This document shows, one piece after another, positions 48,510 through 56,911 of a stretch of DNA of 64,000 nt. Source of the stretch: DOZZ01 sp963792655 (GTDB lineage Bacteria > Acidobacteriota > Terriglobia > Bryobacterales > Bryobacteraceae); contig CAWBWU010000006.1 in the NCBI GenBank assembly GCA_963792655.1, positions 62,001 to 126,000 on the forward strand, in the 5' to 3' direction. A program made the position numbers and the translations under genes. The number at the start of each line of letters is the position of its first letter. The first letter of the stretch is position 1. The notes under the pieces were generated by a model, which searched no databases, was not told where the DNA came from, and worked only from the letters and a program-made list of their open reading frames with translations.

Positions 48510-49088
48510 CTAGCGGCGCTTCTTGACGACCGCCTTCTTCGAAGCGGCCTTTTTCACGGCCTTCTTGGGCGCGGCTTTCTTGACGGCCTTTTTCGGCGAC
48601 GCGACTTTCTTCGTAGCCTTCTTTACGGCCTTCTTGGGAGCGGCAGCCTTCTTAGGGGCGGTTTTCTTGACGGCCTTCTTGGTGGCAGTTTTGGTCACAG
48701 ATTTTTTGGCAGGCGCTTTCGCAGTTTTCTTTGCGGCTGTTTTCGAAGTGGCCTTCTTGGCTGCCGGAGCTTTCTTTACTGCCGGAGCCTTCCGGGCCGG
48801 GGCCGCAGCTGCGGAACCGCTGGTGCTCTTCTCCTTTTTGGCTGGCTTTTTGGCAGGAGGCGTCACCTGATCAGTCTCGCTTGCAACCGAAGCCGGAGTC
48901 TCGCCATGCTGGTGTTTCGCAGGCGATTCGGCACCCGTCTTGGGAGCCTCGACTTCATCTTCTTCGTCGTCGTCGTCCTGGTCGTCGAAGTCGTCGAGTT
49001 TGGAATCGTCCCCGCTGTCTTCTTCGTAGCCCGGGAAGTCGTCCATCTCTTCTTCGTCTTTGGGAGCAAGCATCAGGTCATCAAACAT
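48510..49088 (-). CDS. Lysine-rich histone H1-like protein with acidic N-terminus
   Basis: 192 residues in two halves. Residues 1-50 are strongly acidic (runs of Asp and Glu). Residues 78-192 are a Lys/Ala/Pro-rich tail of repeated AxKKA/PKKAVKK units (VKKAAPKKAVKKA), like eukaryotic H1 and bacterial H1-like proteins, and would bind DNA or RNA non-specifically. The ribosome site is a full AGGAGG 8 bases upstream, and a promoter lies at 49123-49150. The repeats make the length prone to change. Function inferred from composition. Confidence 0.8.
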   Translation of the reverse strand: MFDDLMLAPKDEEEMDDFPGYEEDSGDDSKLDDFDDQDDDDEEDEVEAPKTGAESPAKHQHGETPASVASETDQVTPPAKKPAKKEKSTSGSAAAAPARKAPAVKKAPAAKKATSKTAAKKTAKAPAKKSVTKTATKKAVKKTAPKKAAAPKKAVKKATKKVASPKKAVKKAAPKKAVKKAASKKAVVKKRR

Positions 49089-49122
49089 TTTATATGCCTC
49101 CTGTTTACGGCACGGTACTCAT

Positions 49123-49150
49123 AGCATATCCATTTTTCTAAGATCTGCAA
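49123..49150 (-). promoter_or_regulatory. Promoter of the lysine-rich protein gene
   Basis: On the minus strand a -35 TTGCAG (49145-49150) and -10 TATGCT (49123-49128) are 16 bases apart. This gives a leader of about 30 bases carrying the AGGAGG ribosome site. Confidence 0.6.
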
Positions 49151-49164
49151 GCATTTAGAAACAG

Positions 49165-49188
49165 AAATGCGGCCCTCAGGCCGCATTT
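49165..49188 (-). terminator. Hairpin terminator after the transglycosylase gene
   Basis: Perfect 10-base arms (49165-49174 and 49179-49188) with a 4-base loop, 42 bases past the stop of the transglycosylase gene. On the minus strand a T-rich stretch (ATTTCTGTTTC) follows. Confidence 0.65.
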
Positions 49189-49229
49189 GCGCAACAGTTT
49201 GGATGTTTTGACCTGCTGGACTGCGCCGG

Positions 49230-50897
49230 TTATGCTGCGCGGCGTGAACTGCGATGAGTATTGGAGCGGCGCGTTGCAACCGTGTGGACCACGTTTGAGC
49301 GCGAGCGACTGGCCGTCACGCGGCCGCGGGTCACATGCGCCGAAACGCGCTTTGAGTAACTACGAGCAAACACGTTCTTGCCGCGGCGCGTCGAGGTCTT
49401 TACCGCATCGGGATGGAACGCTGCCGGAATCAGCAGACGATCACCCGTGCTCGGCTCGCTCGAAGACAGGCGGTTCAGTGCCGCAATTTCACTTGGCTGA
49501 CTGCCATATTGACGCGCGATACTCATCAGCGTCTCGCCCGTTTGCACGTGATGCATGCGCCAGGAGAGGCGGCGCTCCGCCGGAATCGAGGCAAGCGATG
49601 TTTTCAATGCGTCGCCTGTACCTTTCGGAACGCGCAACATGTAGCCCTGCGGCGCGACAGACTTCAAAAGCGCGGGATTGAGCGACATCAATTCGGACAC
49701 CGGCGTGTCCGTCACATCGCCGATCAGAGCAAGGTGGATCGGATTGTCCACCGACACCGCGTCATACTCAAGCGGCGCTTCGGGGGTAATGTTTTCCAGA
49801 TCGTATTCCGCCGCGTTCTTGGTCATGATCGTCATGGCCAGAATGATCGGCACATAGTTCGAGGTCTCGATCGGAATCGCGCGGCGTGCGCGCAACTCCC
49901 AATAGTCCGCGTAACCGGTGCGCTCGATCGCGCGCTGCACGTTGCCGGGTCCGCAGTTGTAAGCGGCAATCGCCAGGTACCAATTGCCAAACTGGTTGTA
50001 GAGATCGTGTAAATGCTTCGCGGCCGCGCGGGTTGCTTTCTCAGGGTCCAGACGTTCATCCGCAAACGCCGTCTGGTTCAGACCGTATTCCTGACCGCGG
50101 TATTTCACGAACTGCCACATGCCCGTCGCGGCACGATTCGAAACCGCGCGCGGCAGAAAACCGGATTCGGCCTGCGCCAGGTGAATCAACTCCAGCGGCA
50201 CGCCTTCTTCCTTTAAGATGCGCTCGATCATCGGACGATATTTCCCCGCGCGCTGCAAGCCGGAGACGATGGTGCTGCGGCCGCGCCCGCTGAAGTAGTG
50301 GATATAACTCAGCACTGTGTCATTTACGACCAGGGGCAGCTGCGAACTGGTGGAACGCAACTCATCGGTGACCTTGTTCTTAATGGTGGGGTCAACCGGA
50401 AACGTCATGGTCAGAATCGGCTCGAGCGGAGCCTTCTCAAACTGCGGCTGCTGATCACTGGCCGCCGCGCCCAAGCCTGCCAGATCGAGCCGGTGAATCG
50501 AATCCACCATGTGATCGAGCTTGGTCTCATACAACTGCCGGTCGGAAGGATGTTCCGACGCCTGCAGCATCAAATCAATAGCCGCATCGAAATGCTGCCG
50601 GGCTGCATCCAGATTATTGTTCTGGTACGCATGCTTCCCGGCCTCGAAATTCTGTTCCGCTTTCTCGACGAGCAGGTCGTCGGGCGTAGCGTGAAAATCC
50701 GAGCCCTTGGAGACGGTCGCGAGGTAAGAATCCGAGCTGTCGTCATCGTCCATGACGAACGAGGAACTGGTAGAAAGCGCCAACTGCGAAGAAGCGGCTA
50801 TTTGGAAGAATGATTGCTGGGAATATGAAGTAACGGGAAGTGCGATTAGACTAGCGACGGCAAAAACAACCTGCAGTTTTCCGATCGGTTGATACAT
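49230..50897 (-). CDS. MltD-like lytic transglycosylase with LysM domain
   Basis: 555 residues. A signal peptide (LQVVFAVASLIALPVTSYS) leads to a helical region with a TPR-like stretch (FEAGKHAYQNNNLDAARQHF). The SLT domain spans about 220-340 with catalytic Glu in LAQAESGFLPRAVSN, then GMWQF and AIAAYNCGPGNV. One LysM domain (about 455-500, HHVQTGETLMSIARQYG) binds glycan; the basic tail is not conserved. The enzyme cleaves peptidoglycan with 1,6-anhydro-MurNAc formation. A promoter with consensus 17-base spacing lies upstream. Single gene. Confidence 0.93.
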   Translation of the reverse strand: MYQPIGKLQVVFAVASLIALPVTSYSQQSFFQIAASSQLALSTSSSFVMDDDDSSDSYLATVSKGSDFHATPDDLLVEKAEQNFEAGKHAYQNNNLDAARQHFDAAIDLMLQASEHPSDRQLYETKLDHMVDSIHRLDLAGLGAAASDQQPQFEKAPLEPILTMTFPVDPTIKNKVTDELRSTSSQLPLVVNDTVLSYIHYFSGRGRSTIVSGLQRAGKYRPMIERILKEEGVPLELIHLAQAESGFLPRAVSNRAATGMWQFVKYRGQEYGLNQTAFADERLDPEKATRAAAKHLHDLYNQFGNWYLAIAAYNCGPGNVQRAIERTGYADYWELRARRAIPIETSNYVPIILAMTIMTKNAAEYDLENITPEAPLEYDAVSVDNPIHLALIGDVTDTPVSELMSLNPALLKSVAPQGYMLRVPKGTGDALKTSLASIPAERRLSWRMHHVQTGETLMSIARQYGSQPSEIAALNRLSSSEPSTGDRLLIPAAFHPDAVKTSTRRGKNVFARSYSKRVSAHVTRGRVTASRSRSNVVHTVATRRSNTHRSSRRAA

Positions 50898-50973
50898 CCA
50901 GTTTCCTCTCTTGCTCCGCCGCGCCCATACGGCACCGCGGAGTAGTGCTTAGAATTGCCGAATCGTTTCTCCT

Positions 50974-51002
50974 ATTCTACACACGACTGTAACTTGGGTC
51001 AA
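50974..51002 (-). promoter_or_regulatory. Promoter of the MltD-like gene
   Basis: On the minus strand -35 TTGACC (50997-51002) and -10 TAGAAT (50974-50979) with 17-base spacing. The predicted leader is about 70 bases and carries a GAGAGGAAA ribosome site before the ATG at 50897. Confidence 0.7.
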
Positions 51003-51655
51003 AGGGTACTTTCCCATTTTTGGAATTGTTGAAGCGTGGCGATTCGCTTGTTTGTTGGACAGCTTCACTCCTCAATTCGCCTTTATGGTCGCGGCGCAGT
51101 GAGTAGATACGCGAGCCTACTGGCAAGATCAACAGCCCGCACACTCGGTCCTTTATCCTCTGATGTACAGTGGGACGTGGTTAGGATCAGAGCCGCCGCG
51201 TCGTCTTCTCCAGCGCCAAGTGCGTCGTATCGAACATGGAGTTCGTGGCTGCGCGGAAACTTCCAATGTGTTGCTGGTGAACCATAAGGGATGGAAATTA
51301 AGCGGTAGTTGGCCGAATGGAATAATCGATTCGCGGCGAAGCCACCGTGCGCTGCAACGATCCACAACAGCCAGCCACCTGCATCGGCCGAATCAGGACG
51401 CCCGCTGGCGGCGGCCGTAATTTATGACCACTGCCCATATAGCGTTCTTCAGACCGGGCCGAAGAGAGTGGGAGCGCCGCACCAATTTTGGCTTCGTTTC
51501 GCAATCCACAAATTGGAATTTACTGCGGCACACTCCGGCACATCAACTCTAATCGGCACTTCCCGCCTCAGCAGGCCGCAAAAGGAAGCCAATTAAAGCA
51601 AAAAGCGAACCCAAACGAAGCCAATTCGTCGATTCAGTCGAGGGCTGTGAAACCC
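51003..51655. other. Gene-poor gap, nothing recognised
   Basis: About 650 bases between the promoter of the MltD-like gene and the end of the EF-G paralogue. It is visibly less GC-rich than the flanking genes. Short open frames exist on both strands, but none has a ribosome site, codon pattern or domain I could support. No tRNA or repeat was seen. A short GAGGG/CCCTC stem at 51640-51657 could be a weak end signal for the EF-G gene. Confidence 0.5.
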
Positions 51656-53752
51656 TCACTCCTCCTCCTCCACCTCCGCCCCTCTCGCCGCATGCGCCGC
51701 CGCCACGATCTTCTCCATCTGCGGCGCCGGCACGTAGTCGTAGTGATCGAACTCCATGCTGAACGTCCCACGGCCTTGCGTCTTCGACGTCAGGTCGCTT
51801 TGGTACGACAGCATCTCGGACATCGGCACATGCGCGCGCAGGATCTGGGTTGAGCCGTTGGTATCCATTCCGGTGATGCGGGCACGGCGGCCGTTCAGGT
51901 CGCTCATCAGGTCGCCGGCGAATTCTACCGGGGCTTGCACTTCGACGTTCATGACGGGTTCCAGCAGTGCGGGTTTTGCCGACTGCATCGCGTTGCGGAA
52001 GGCTTTGCGGGCGGCTAGTTTGAAAGCTAGCTCGGAGGAATCGACGTCGTGATAGGAGCCGTCGTAGACCACTACTTTGAAATCGACCATCGGATAGCCG
52101 GCCAGGTATCCCTTGGCGGCCGTCTCGATGATTCCCTTCTCTACTGCCGGGATATAGTTCTTGGGGATCGCGCCGCCGAACACTTCGTTCGCGAATTGGA
52201 ACCGCTCGCCGCGCGGTAGTGGCTCCATGCGGATCCAGCAGTCGCCGAACTGGCCGTGCCCGCCGGTCTGTTTTTTGTGACGGCCTTGCGCGGTGGCGGT
52301 GCCGCGGATGGTTTCGCGGTAGGGAATCTTCGGCGCTTTCAGCGTGACATCCACGTGGTAGCGCTTATGCAACTTGCTCACGACAATCTCTACATGCTGC
52401 TGCCCGCATCCGGCAATCAGGAACTCTTTGGTCTGCGGATCGCGATAGAAGCGCAGTGAGCCATCTTCTTCGAGCAGCTTATGAACTGCCTGGCCCATGC
52501 GGTCTTCATCGCCGCGGCTCTTGGCTTCGACCGCGAACGCGATGGAAGGCTCGGGAATTCGCACCGCGTCGAAGACGATCGGCGAGTGCCGGTCGGCCAG
52601 CGTGTCTCCGGTCAGCGTCTCGCGCAACTTCGGGACAGCGCCGATATCTCCGGCATGCAGCTCGTTCACCGGCAGAATCGTCTTGCCGCGCGGAACGCCG
52701 ATATGGGCCAGGCGTTCGTCCGCATTCTTCACCGTGTTCATCAGGTGCGCATCGTTCTTGATGCAGCCTGAGTTGACCTTGAAATAAGAGATCCGCCCGG
52801 CAAACGCGTCGGCAGTCGTCTTGAACACAAACGCAGCGGCCGGTTGCTTGTCCGACACGGGCCGCGCCACTTCCATGCCGTTCCACTTACTCGTTATCGG
52901 CGCATGCTCCACCGGCGACGGGAACGTATCCTGAATGAAGTTCAACAGCAGGTCGGACCCGATGTTGCGCAGCGCCGACATGCACAGCACGGGGAACACG
53001 CGCATCTCGCGGAACTCGCGGTTCAGCCCGTCGAGGATGTGCTCGACCGGCAGCGTACCGGTGTCAAAGAACTCCTGCATCAGGTCGTCGTTGCCTTCAG
53101 CGGCCATCTCGACCAGCTCTTCATGCGCCTGCTTCGCGCGTTCGGTCATGTCGTCCGGAATGGCGATCGGCTTGGCTTTACTATCGGCATCGGGCGTGTA
53201 GCACCAGGCCTGCATGGTGATCAGGTCGATGATGCCGCGGAAGTCGCGCTCTTCTCCGAGCGGCAGTTGCAACGGAATGGCGGTGCGCCCGAACCGCTCA
53301 TGAATACTTTCCATCGAGCGCGTAAAGCTCGCGCGCTCGCGATCCAGCTTGTTGATGACAATGGCCCGCGGCTGCTGGTATTCCGCCGCGAACCCCCACA
53401 CCTTTTCGGTTTGAACCTCAACGCCGGCTGTAGCGTCCACCGCAACCAATACGGCATCGGCCGCAATCAAGGCGGAGCGGGTGTCGTTCAGGAAGATGTT
53501 GTAACCCGGCGTGTCGATCAGGTTGATCTTGGTGTTCTTCCACTCGACGGCCGCGATGGCGGTAGAGATACTCAGTTTGCGTTGGACCTCCTCCTCGTCG
53601 AAGTCGGTGACGGTATTGCCTTCATCGACTCGCGTAAGGCGCGGGGTGGCGCCAGAAGTATGCAGCAGGGCTGCGGTCAGGGTGGTTTTACCAGAGTGGC
53701 CGTGCCCTACGATTCCGACATTGCGGATGTCTTTTGACTCGTAGATTTTCAC
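51656..53752 (-). CDS. Elongation factor G paralogue (EF-G2-like)
   Basis: 698 residues with all five EF-G domains. The G domain differs from canonical EF-G: the P-loop is GHGHSGKTT, the switch I 'RGITI' is replaced by EEVQRKLSISTA, and switch II reads DTPGYNIFL instead of DTPGHVDF, so the catalytic His is a Tyr. INKLDRER (G4) is normal. Domain IV (GYPMVDFKVVVYDGSYHDVDSSE) is well conserved. The same changes are known in EF-G2-type proteins, which may act in slow growth or ribosome recycling. The C-terminus is acidic (VEEEE). The usual fusA cluster is not present. Confidence 0.9.
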   Translation of the reverse strand: MKIYESKDIRNVGIVGHGHSGKTTLTAALLHTSGATPRLTRVDEGNTVTDFDEEEVQRKLSISTAIAAVEWKNTKINLIDTPGYNIFLNDTRSALIAADAVLVAVDATAGVEVQTEKVWGFAAEYQQPRAIVINKLDRERASFTRSMESIHERFGRTAIPLQLPLGEERDFRGIIDLITMQAWCYTPDADSKAKPIAIPDDMTERAKQAHEELVEMAAEGNDDLMQEFFDTGTLPVEHILDGLNREFREMRVFPVLCMSALRNIGSDLLLNFIQDTFPSPVEHAPITSKWNGMEVARPVSDKQPAAAFVFKTTADAFAGRISYFKVNSGCIKNDAHLMNTVKNADERLAHIGVPRGKTILPVNELHAGDIGAVPKLRETLTGDTLADRHSPIVFDAVRIPEPSIAFAVEAKSRGDEDRMGQAVHKLLEEDGSLRFYRDPQTKEFLIAGCGQQHVEIVVSKLHKRYHVDVTLKAPKIPYRETIRGTATAQGRHKKQTGGHGQFGDCWIRMEPLPRGERFQFANEVFGGAIPKNYIPAVEKGIIETAAKGYLAGYPMVDFKVVVYDGSYHDVDSSELAFKLAARKAFRNAMQSAKPALLEPVMNVEVQAPVEFAGDLMSDLNGRRARITGMDTNGSTQILRAHVPMSEMLSYQSDLTSKTQGRGTFSMEFDHYDYVPAPQMEKIVAAAHAARGAEVEEEE

Positions 53753-53807
53753 GATGGGTAATGCTCCCGCCCGGATACTATCACAGCGATAAGATCAATG
53801 AACGACT

Positions 53808-54710
53808 ATGGAAACCAGTGTCCAAACCCGCCTGGGTGGATTCATGCGCAAGGATCTGGCGGCCGGCGGCCGCCTGCTGATGACGTTGGGCGAAGTAGCC
53901 GGATATGTCCTTCCGGCGTCTGAAGCGCCCTTAGTCACCATTCACGATGCGCGGGCGATGCAAGCCGCCGCCGCATCCGAAGAAAGCTTCTTCGCACAGC
54001 ATGGCTTCGTGCTCCTTCAGCATCGCTCCGCCATGACTGACTGGGGCCCGGATCCGATCGCGCCCAACACGCAGAATCAGATCGCCACAACCTACCTGCC
54101 GGAAGTGGAAGCTCTGATTCGCGACCGCCTCCTTCCCGGCCGCCGACTCGAAATTCAGCAGAACCCCGGGCTGGTGCGGCGCGGCGTGGGTACCCCGAAT
54201 CCGCAATACGGCAATGGCGTGCATCAGGACCTGGGGTTGACGCCCGGCGACTACCAGGAAGGGATCGAAGCCTTTTCGTCTCCCGAAGTCGGGCAAAGCT
54301 GGAGAGACCGCTACGAACAGGACGATGTCGAAGGCTTCGTGATGATCAATTTCTGGCGCACGACGAACATGGACCAGCCGTTGCAGCACTTGCCACTCAC
54401 GGTCTGCGATCCCAACAGTGTCGATATGCAGGACGTGGTGCCCACCGGACTCATGGGTTTCACACCCACTGGGAAGCCGACGAACCAGCTCGGACTGTGC
54501 TTCAACTCCAACCAGCGTTGGTATTACTATCCCGGCATGACGAAGGATGAAGTACTGGCATTCAAAATCTTTCAATCCTTCAAGAGCGACCAGCAGCCGC
54601 GCCTTCAAACCTGTTTCCACTCCGCGTTTGCAGATCCCACGGCGCCGGCCGATGCACCTCAGCGCCAAAGCTGCGAGCACCGCGTCGGCGTCTTGTGCCT
54701 GAAGAACTGA
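53808..54710 (+). CDS. CmcJ/NvfI-type oxygenase-like protein
   Basis: 300 residues. The sequence follows the CmcJ/NvfI (GA4 desaturase-like) pattern, non-haem Fe(II) and 2-oxoglutarate-type enzymes of secondary metabolism: FFAQHGFVLLQHRSAM, HxD in YGNGVHQDLGLT, NFWRTTNMDQPLQHLPLTVCDP, NQRWYYYPGMTKDEVLAFK, the distal His in CFHSAFADP and Arg in QSCEHRVGVLC. These would be the metal and cosubstrate ligands. Only distantly related proteins are characterised, mostly fungal. It is followed by the YgiB-like gene. Substrate unknown. Confidence 0.8.
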   Translation: METSVQTRLGGFMRKDLAAGGRLLMTLGEVAGYVLPASEAPLVTIHDARAMQAAAASEESFFAQHGFVLLQHRSAMTDWGPDPIAPNTQNQIATTYLPEVEALIRDRLLPGRRLEIQQNPGLVRRGVGTPNPQYGNGVHQDLGLTPGDYQEGIEAFSSPEVGQSWRDRYEQDDVEGFVMINFWRTTNMDQPLQHLPLTVCDPNSVDMQDVVPTGLMGFTPTGKPTNQLGLCFNSNQRWYYYPGMTKDEVLAFKIFQSFKSDQQPRLQTCFHSAFADPTAPADAPQRQSCEHRVGVLCLKN

Positions 54711-54750
54711 TCCGCCAGCCCGGTAAACTGACCATTAGAATTGGTGGAGC

Positions 54751-55089
54751 TTGCGAAAAAGTAGTCAGTCTGTACGGCTCACGCTGGTTGCGGGGCTGGC
54801 GCTCGCGGGGTGCGGCCGCCGCGCGATCGACCCGTGCGAGCCACGCACCTTTGATGCGGAAGCCTGCGAATCGGCCACGCGCGATGGCGGCTACTATTAC
54901 GGCAACCGCTGGTATCCGCACCATTACGGGTATCCGTACTCGTACTACTACGGTGGTTATCGCAACTACACCAGCACCGGCGGGACGGTGGTAGCAGCAC
55001 CGCACTCCAGTTACGCGCATCCCTCGGCCAGCGGAACTGCGCGAGGTGCGTTCGGTTCGACGGCTGCCGGCCACAGTGGGGGCGAATAG
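54751..55089 (+). CDS. YgiB-like small lipoprotein
   Basis: 112 residues from TTG 54751 with GGTGGAG just upstream. A lipobox (LVAGLALAGC, Cys about residue 21) marks an outer-membrane or surface lipoprotein. The rest is rich in Tyr, His, Gly and Ser (GGYYYGNRWYPHHYGYPY) and ends SGTARGAFGSTAAGHSGG, similar to the C-terminal RGGFG region of E. coli YgiB (DUF1190). The next gene follows without a gap and is YgiC-like. This pairing supports the identity more than the sequence alone does. Confidence 0.7.
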   Translation: MRKSSQSVRLTLVAGLALAGCGRRAIDPCEPRTFDAEACESATRDGGYYYGNRWYPHHYGYPYSYYYGGYRNYTSTGGTVVAAPHSSYAHPSASGTARGAFGSTAAGHSGGE

Positions 55090-56241
55090 ATGCGGCGTAT
55101 CTCCATGCAACCGCGTGCGCACTGGCAGCAGACCGTAGAGTCACAAGGGCTGCTCTGGCACACTGGCGAGCAACCTTATTGGAACGAATCGGCCTGTTAC
55201 GAATTCACCGCTTCCGAAGTGGATTCGATCGAAGCCGTCACCGGCGAACTGCACGGCATGTGCCTCAAAGCAGTGCAGCGCGTCATCGATCAGAAGCGTT
55301 ACCGCGAGTTCGGAATACCGCCTGCGTTCGATGCGCTCATCGAAGCCGCATGGGAAGCCGAACCGCCATCGCTCTATGGCCGCTTCGACCTTGCCTACTC
55401 CACGAAAGGCGAGCTCAAGCTGCTCGAGTACAACGCCGATACGCCCACGTCGCTCCTCGAAGCCGCCGTCATTCAGTGGTACTGGCTGGAAGATCAGCGC
55501 AAGCTGCACCCGCGCCGCGACCAATTCAACTCCATTCACGAGAAGCTCATCGCACTCTGGAAAGTGTTCCGTCCGTACCTGAACGGAACCCACATTCACT
55601 TCACGTCAGCCGACGACGTCGAAGATGGCTACACCGTCGCCTATCTCCAGGACACCGCACAGCAGGCGGGATACACCACGAGTGCGTTCCCAATCGCCGA
55701 CCTCGGCTACCACGAAGAACAACAAGAGTTCCGCGATCCCGACGAGCGCGTGATCCAGACTCTGTTCAAGCTCTACCCGTGGGAATGGATCGCCAATGAA
55801 CCCGGTGGCGCTTTCGTGCAAAAAGACGCAGGCCGCACCACGATCATCGAGCCCGTATGGAAGATGGTGCTCTCGAATAAGGCCATCCTCGCCGTTCTTT
55901 GGGAGATGTACCCTGGCCACCCGAACTTACTCGCTACCGCTCTGGATACTCCCCCGCCCGGAATAAGAAACTGGGTACGCAAGCCGAAGATGGGACGCGA
56001 AGGCAACAACATCACCATCTACGAAAACGGCTCAGCTGTTCTCTCCACCGGCGGCGATTACGGCGAAGAAGGCTATGTCTGCCAGGAGTTACTCGACACG
56101 GCTAAGTTCGCAGATAAGTACCCCGTGCTCGGGAGCTGGGTAATCGGCCATGAAGACAATGCCGCCTCCGGAGTAGGTATCCGCGAATCTAGCGTGCGAG
56201 TGACCGGAAACACCAGCCAATTCGTTCCGCACTGGTTTTAA
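55090..56241 (+). CDS. Glutathionylspermidine synthase-family ATP-grasp (YgiC-like)
   Basis: 383 residues. ATP-grasp ligase of the glutathionylspermidine-synthase C-terminal family, like E. coli YgiC/YjfC. Marks: YWNESACYEFTASEVD, YGRFDLAYSTKGELKLLEYNADTPTSLLEA, the Trp-rich LYPWEWIANEP and the glycine-rich RKPKMGREGNNITIY. The family ligates peptide and amine substrates, but the substrate of YgiC-type proteins is unknown. The lipoprotein gene ends immediately before ATG 55090, so the two are cotranscribed. Normal length. Confidence 0.9.
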   Translation: MRRISMQPRAHWQQTVESQGLLWHTGEQPYWNESACYEFTASEVDSIEAVTGELHGMCLKAVQRVIDQKRYREFGIPPAFDALIEAAWEAEPPSLYGRFDLAYSTKGELKLLEYNADTPTSLLEAAVIQWYWLEDQRKLHPRRDQFNSIHEKLIALWKVFRPYLNGTHIHFTSADDVEDGYTVAYLQDTAQQAGYTTSAFPIADLGYHEEQQEFRDPDERVIQTLFKLYPWEWIANEPGGAFVQKDAGRTTIIEPVWKMVLSNKAILAVLWEMYPGHPNLLATALDTPPPGIRNWVRKPKMGREGNNITIYENGSAVLSTGGDYGEEGYVCQELLDTAKFADKYPVLGSWVIGHEDNAASGVGIRESSVRVTGNTSQFVPHWF

Positions 56242-56331
56242 TCTATCCGGTCAGGCAGCTTTCAGTAGCGCGGCCGTCAGGGAGCCGCATTCCCCCACAC
56301 CGCGACTCCCTTCCACGCATACTCTCCCGAC

Positions 56332-56787
56332 TTAACGGCTAATCGGAAACATCGGCCGCCCGCTCTTCGTCTTTCCCGCCGGGACCTCTTCCTGCATCAC
56401 GTCCCAATGCTCTACGAGCTTGCCATTCTTGACTCGGAAAATGTCGACAGCCACCATTGGCTTCGGACCCCACCCTGTATAGCGTCCATGGATCATCACC
56501 ATGTCTCCTTCCGCGAGGACAAGTCCCGGCTCGTACTTGAACGTGGCCGGAAGGGACTTGATGATTCCAGGAAGATCAGCCGCTCCGTCGGCGATGGTGG
56601 GGTTGTGCTGAAGATAGGGATCACCCCAGTACCTTCCCACCGCGGTAGTGTCGCGCTTGACGAACAGATCGTTCATCGCGCGTTTCACCAAAACCTTGTT
56701 CGCGTCCTCGGTTGAGTTCGCCCTTGCACTCCCCATCACGATCATCGCGATAGTGGCAGCGCCCATCAAGATAAGGTTTCGTTTCAT
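56332..56787 (-). CDS. SnoaL-like secreted protein
   Basis: 151 residues from ATG 56787, with AAAGG upstream. A signal peptide (MKRNLILMGAATIAMIVMGSARA) precedes a SnoaL/NTF2-like barrel (VKRAMNDLFVKRDTTAVGRYW, YLQHNPTIADGA, VMIHGRYTGWG, VDIFRVKNGKLVEHWDVMQ). This fold includes polyketide cyclases but also many non-enzymes. It lies 125 bases downstream of the MarR gene on the same strand; two copies of a palindromic site lie in the gap, so it is probably a MarR target. Confidence 0.85.
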   Translation of the reverse strand: MKRNLILMGAATIAMIVMGSARANSTEDANKVLVKRAMNDLFVKRDTTAVGRYWGDPYLQHNPTIADGAADLPGIIKSLPATFKYEPGLVLAEGDMVMIHGRYTGWGPKPMVAVDIFRVKNGKLVEHWDVMQEEVPAGKTKSGRPMFPISR

Positions 56788-56822
56788 TTTCTGTACCTTT
56801 CGTTTAGTGTCTCTGAAATTGC

Positions 56823-56902
56823 GTGTTATAACACCTATTTGCCCGCAATCCCGCACGCCGGAGACGACTATAACATGAATTACGTGTTGTCACACCTATT
56901 TT
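56823..56902. promoter_or_regulatory. Pair of MarR-type operator candidates
   Basis: A perfect palindrome GTGTTATAACAC at 56823-56834 and a partial copy GTGTTGTCACAC at 56884-56895 are both followed by CTATTT, so they are direct repeats 61 bases apart. They lie between the MarR gene and the SnoaL-like gene. On the minus strand the distal copy is next to a TATAGT -10-like box, so repression of the SnoaL-like gene is plausible. Confidence 0.55.
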
Positions 56903-56911
56903 TGTCTGAAG

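Noticed and set aside
48523..48870. Long hydrophobic open frame on the plus strand opposite the lysine-rich gene
   Set aside because: It is the antisense of AAG/GCC repeats (giving Phe, Ala, Leu), a known artefact, and has no start signal.
51083..51367. 94-residue minus-strand open frame in the 51 kb gap
   Set aside because: No ribosome site, no recognisable family, and several equally long frames overlap it in the same low-GC stretch.
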